Source: an uncultured Eubacterium sp. (lineage in GTDB: Bacteria > Bacillota > Clostridia > Lachnospirales > Lachnospiraceae). Taken from it: 5,886 bases of DNA. Shown in pieces: positions 5,586 to 5,886 of this stretch; position 1 is the stretch's first letter; every line of letters begins with the position of its first letter. The translations under genes were made by a program, and so were the position numbers. The notes beneath the pieces are model-generated. The model saw nothing but the letters and a program-made list of their open reading frames with translations. It did not search any database and was not told the origin of the DNA. The DNA is taken from the NCBI GenBank assembly GCA_904502145.1, contig CAJGDH010000122.1, positions 1 to 5,886 on the forward strand. Direction: 5' to 3'.

Positions 5586-5886
5586 TGCTTCACCGCCTTC
5601 CTGCGGGGCAGAAGGGTCAGGATCAGCGTGATCAGCAGCATGGCGGGTATCAGAAAACGATCCCTGCCAAAGAGAATAAGGCACAGGAGTGTGCCTAGTA
5701 ATCCCGTCAGCGCAGGAATGTGGTCACGTGTTTCGAGCCATTGCTGTGTGAAGGCCGCCACGAACAAAGCTGTCATGGAGAATTCGATCCCCGCCGTGGA
5801 GAAGGGCAGAACCGCCCCGAGAAGGCTGCCCAGCAGACTGCCGAGGACCCAGTAGCTGTGATTGAACAAAGAGAGCATGAAACGGT
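5582..5886 (-). CDS. azlC: AzlC family branched-chain amino acid export subunit, C-terminal part
   Basis: About 100 codons are visible up to the stop at 5582; the frame continues past the right edge of the window. The protein shows FNHSYWVLGSLLG, then the FSMTALFVAAFTQQWL segment, and two further hydrophobic helices ending in LLPRRKAVKQ. This matches the C-terminal half of AzlC (full length about 230-240 residues). It would be the large subunit of the AzlCD exporter, with azlD overlapping its stop codon. The internal ATG at 5878 is not the start, since the preceding bases are open in frame and the family extends well upstream. Confidence 0.9.
   Translation of the reverse strand, partial: RFMLSLFNHSYWVLGSLLGSLLGAVLPFSTAGIEFSMTALFVAAFTQQWLETRDHIPALTGLLGTLLCLILFGRDRFLIPAMLLITLILTLLPRRKAVKQ

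Noticed and set aside
5586..5684. 33-residue N-terminal extension of AzlD
   Set aside because: It is read out of frame from inside azlC and is hydrophilic; the ATGA overlap at 5582-5585 is the normal coupled start.

Overview
The window looks like a piece of a Gram-positive Clostridia chromosome, most likely a gut Lachnospiraceae-type organism. This is inferred from moderate G+C, strong AGGAG-type ribosome binding sites, and a gene mix of NSS transporter, EutL-type shell proteins, AzlCD and a double-glycine leader protein. No rRNA, tRNA, insertion sequence or CRISPR array was seen.

Layout, left to right. (1) Bases 1-741, minus strand: a PHP-domain phosphoesterase of the YciV/TrpH type, running off the left edge. 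(2) Bases 742-1060: a divergent intergenic region with a consensus -10 box facing the PHP gene. (3) Bases 1061-3153, plus strand: a two-gene unit of a sodium-dependent NSS-family transporter followed after 22 bases by an aspartate/glutamate racemase family gene. The racemase is split by what looks like a single extra base near 2811, and both halves keep their catalytic cysteine region. A hairpin terminator follows. (4) Bases 3341-4664, plus strand: two adjacent 218-residue EutL-like tandem-BMC shell proteins, 10 bases apart, followed by a short 11-bp tandem repeat and a terminator. (5) Bases 4848-5180, plus strand: a monocistronic 110-residue protein with a canonical double-glycine leader, its own extended -10 promoter and a very good terminator. 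(6) Bases 5274-5886, minus strand: azlD and the C-terminal part of azlC, overlapping by four bases and convergent with the leader-peptide gene.

Functionally, the transporter and racemase could together import an amino acid and change its stereochemistry, if the frameshift is a sequencing error or is suppressed. AzlCD would export branched-chain or related amino acids. The two EutL-like genes are the oddest part: they are bacterial microcompartment shell paralogues with no encapsulated enzyme, no BMC-H hexamer gene and no pentamer gene within the window. The double-glycine protein has no maturation enzyme or exporter nearby. These two loci have separate promoters and terminators, so nothing in the sequence ties them together beyond proximity.
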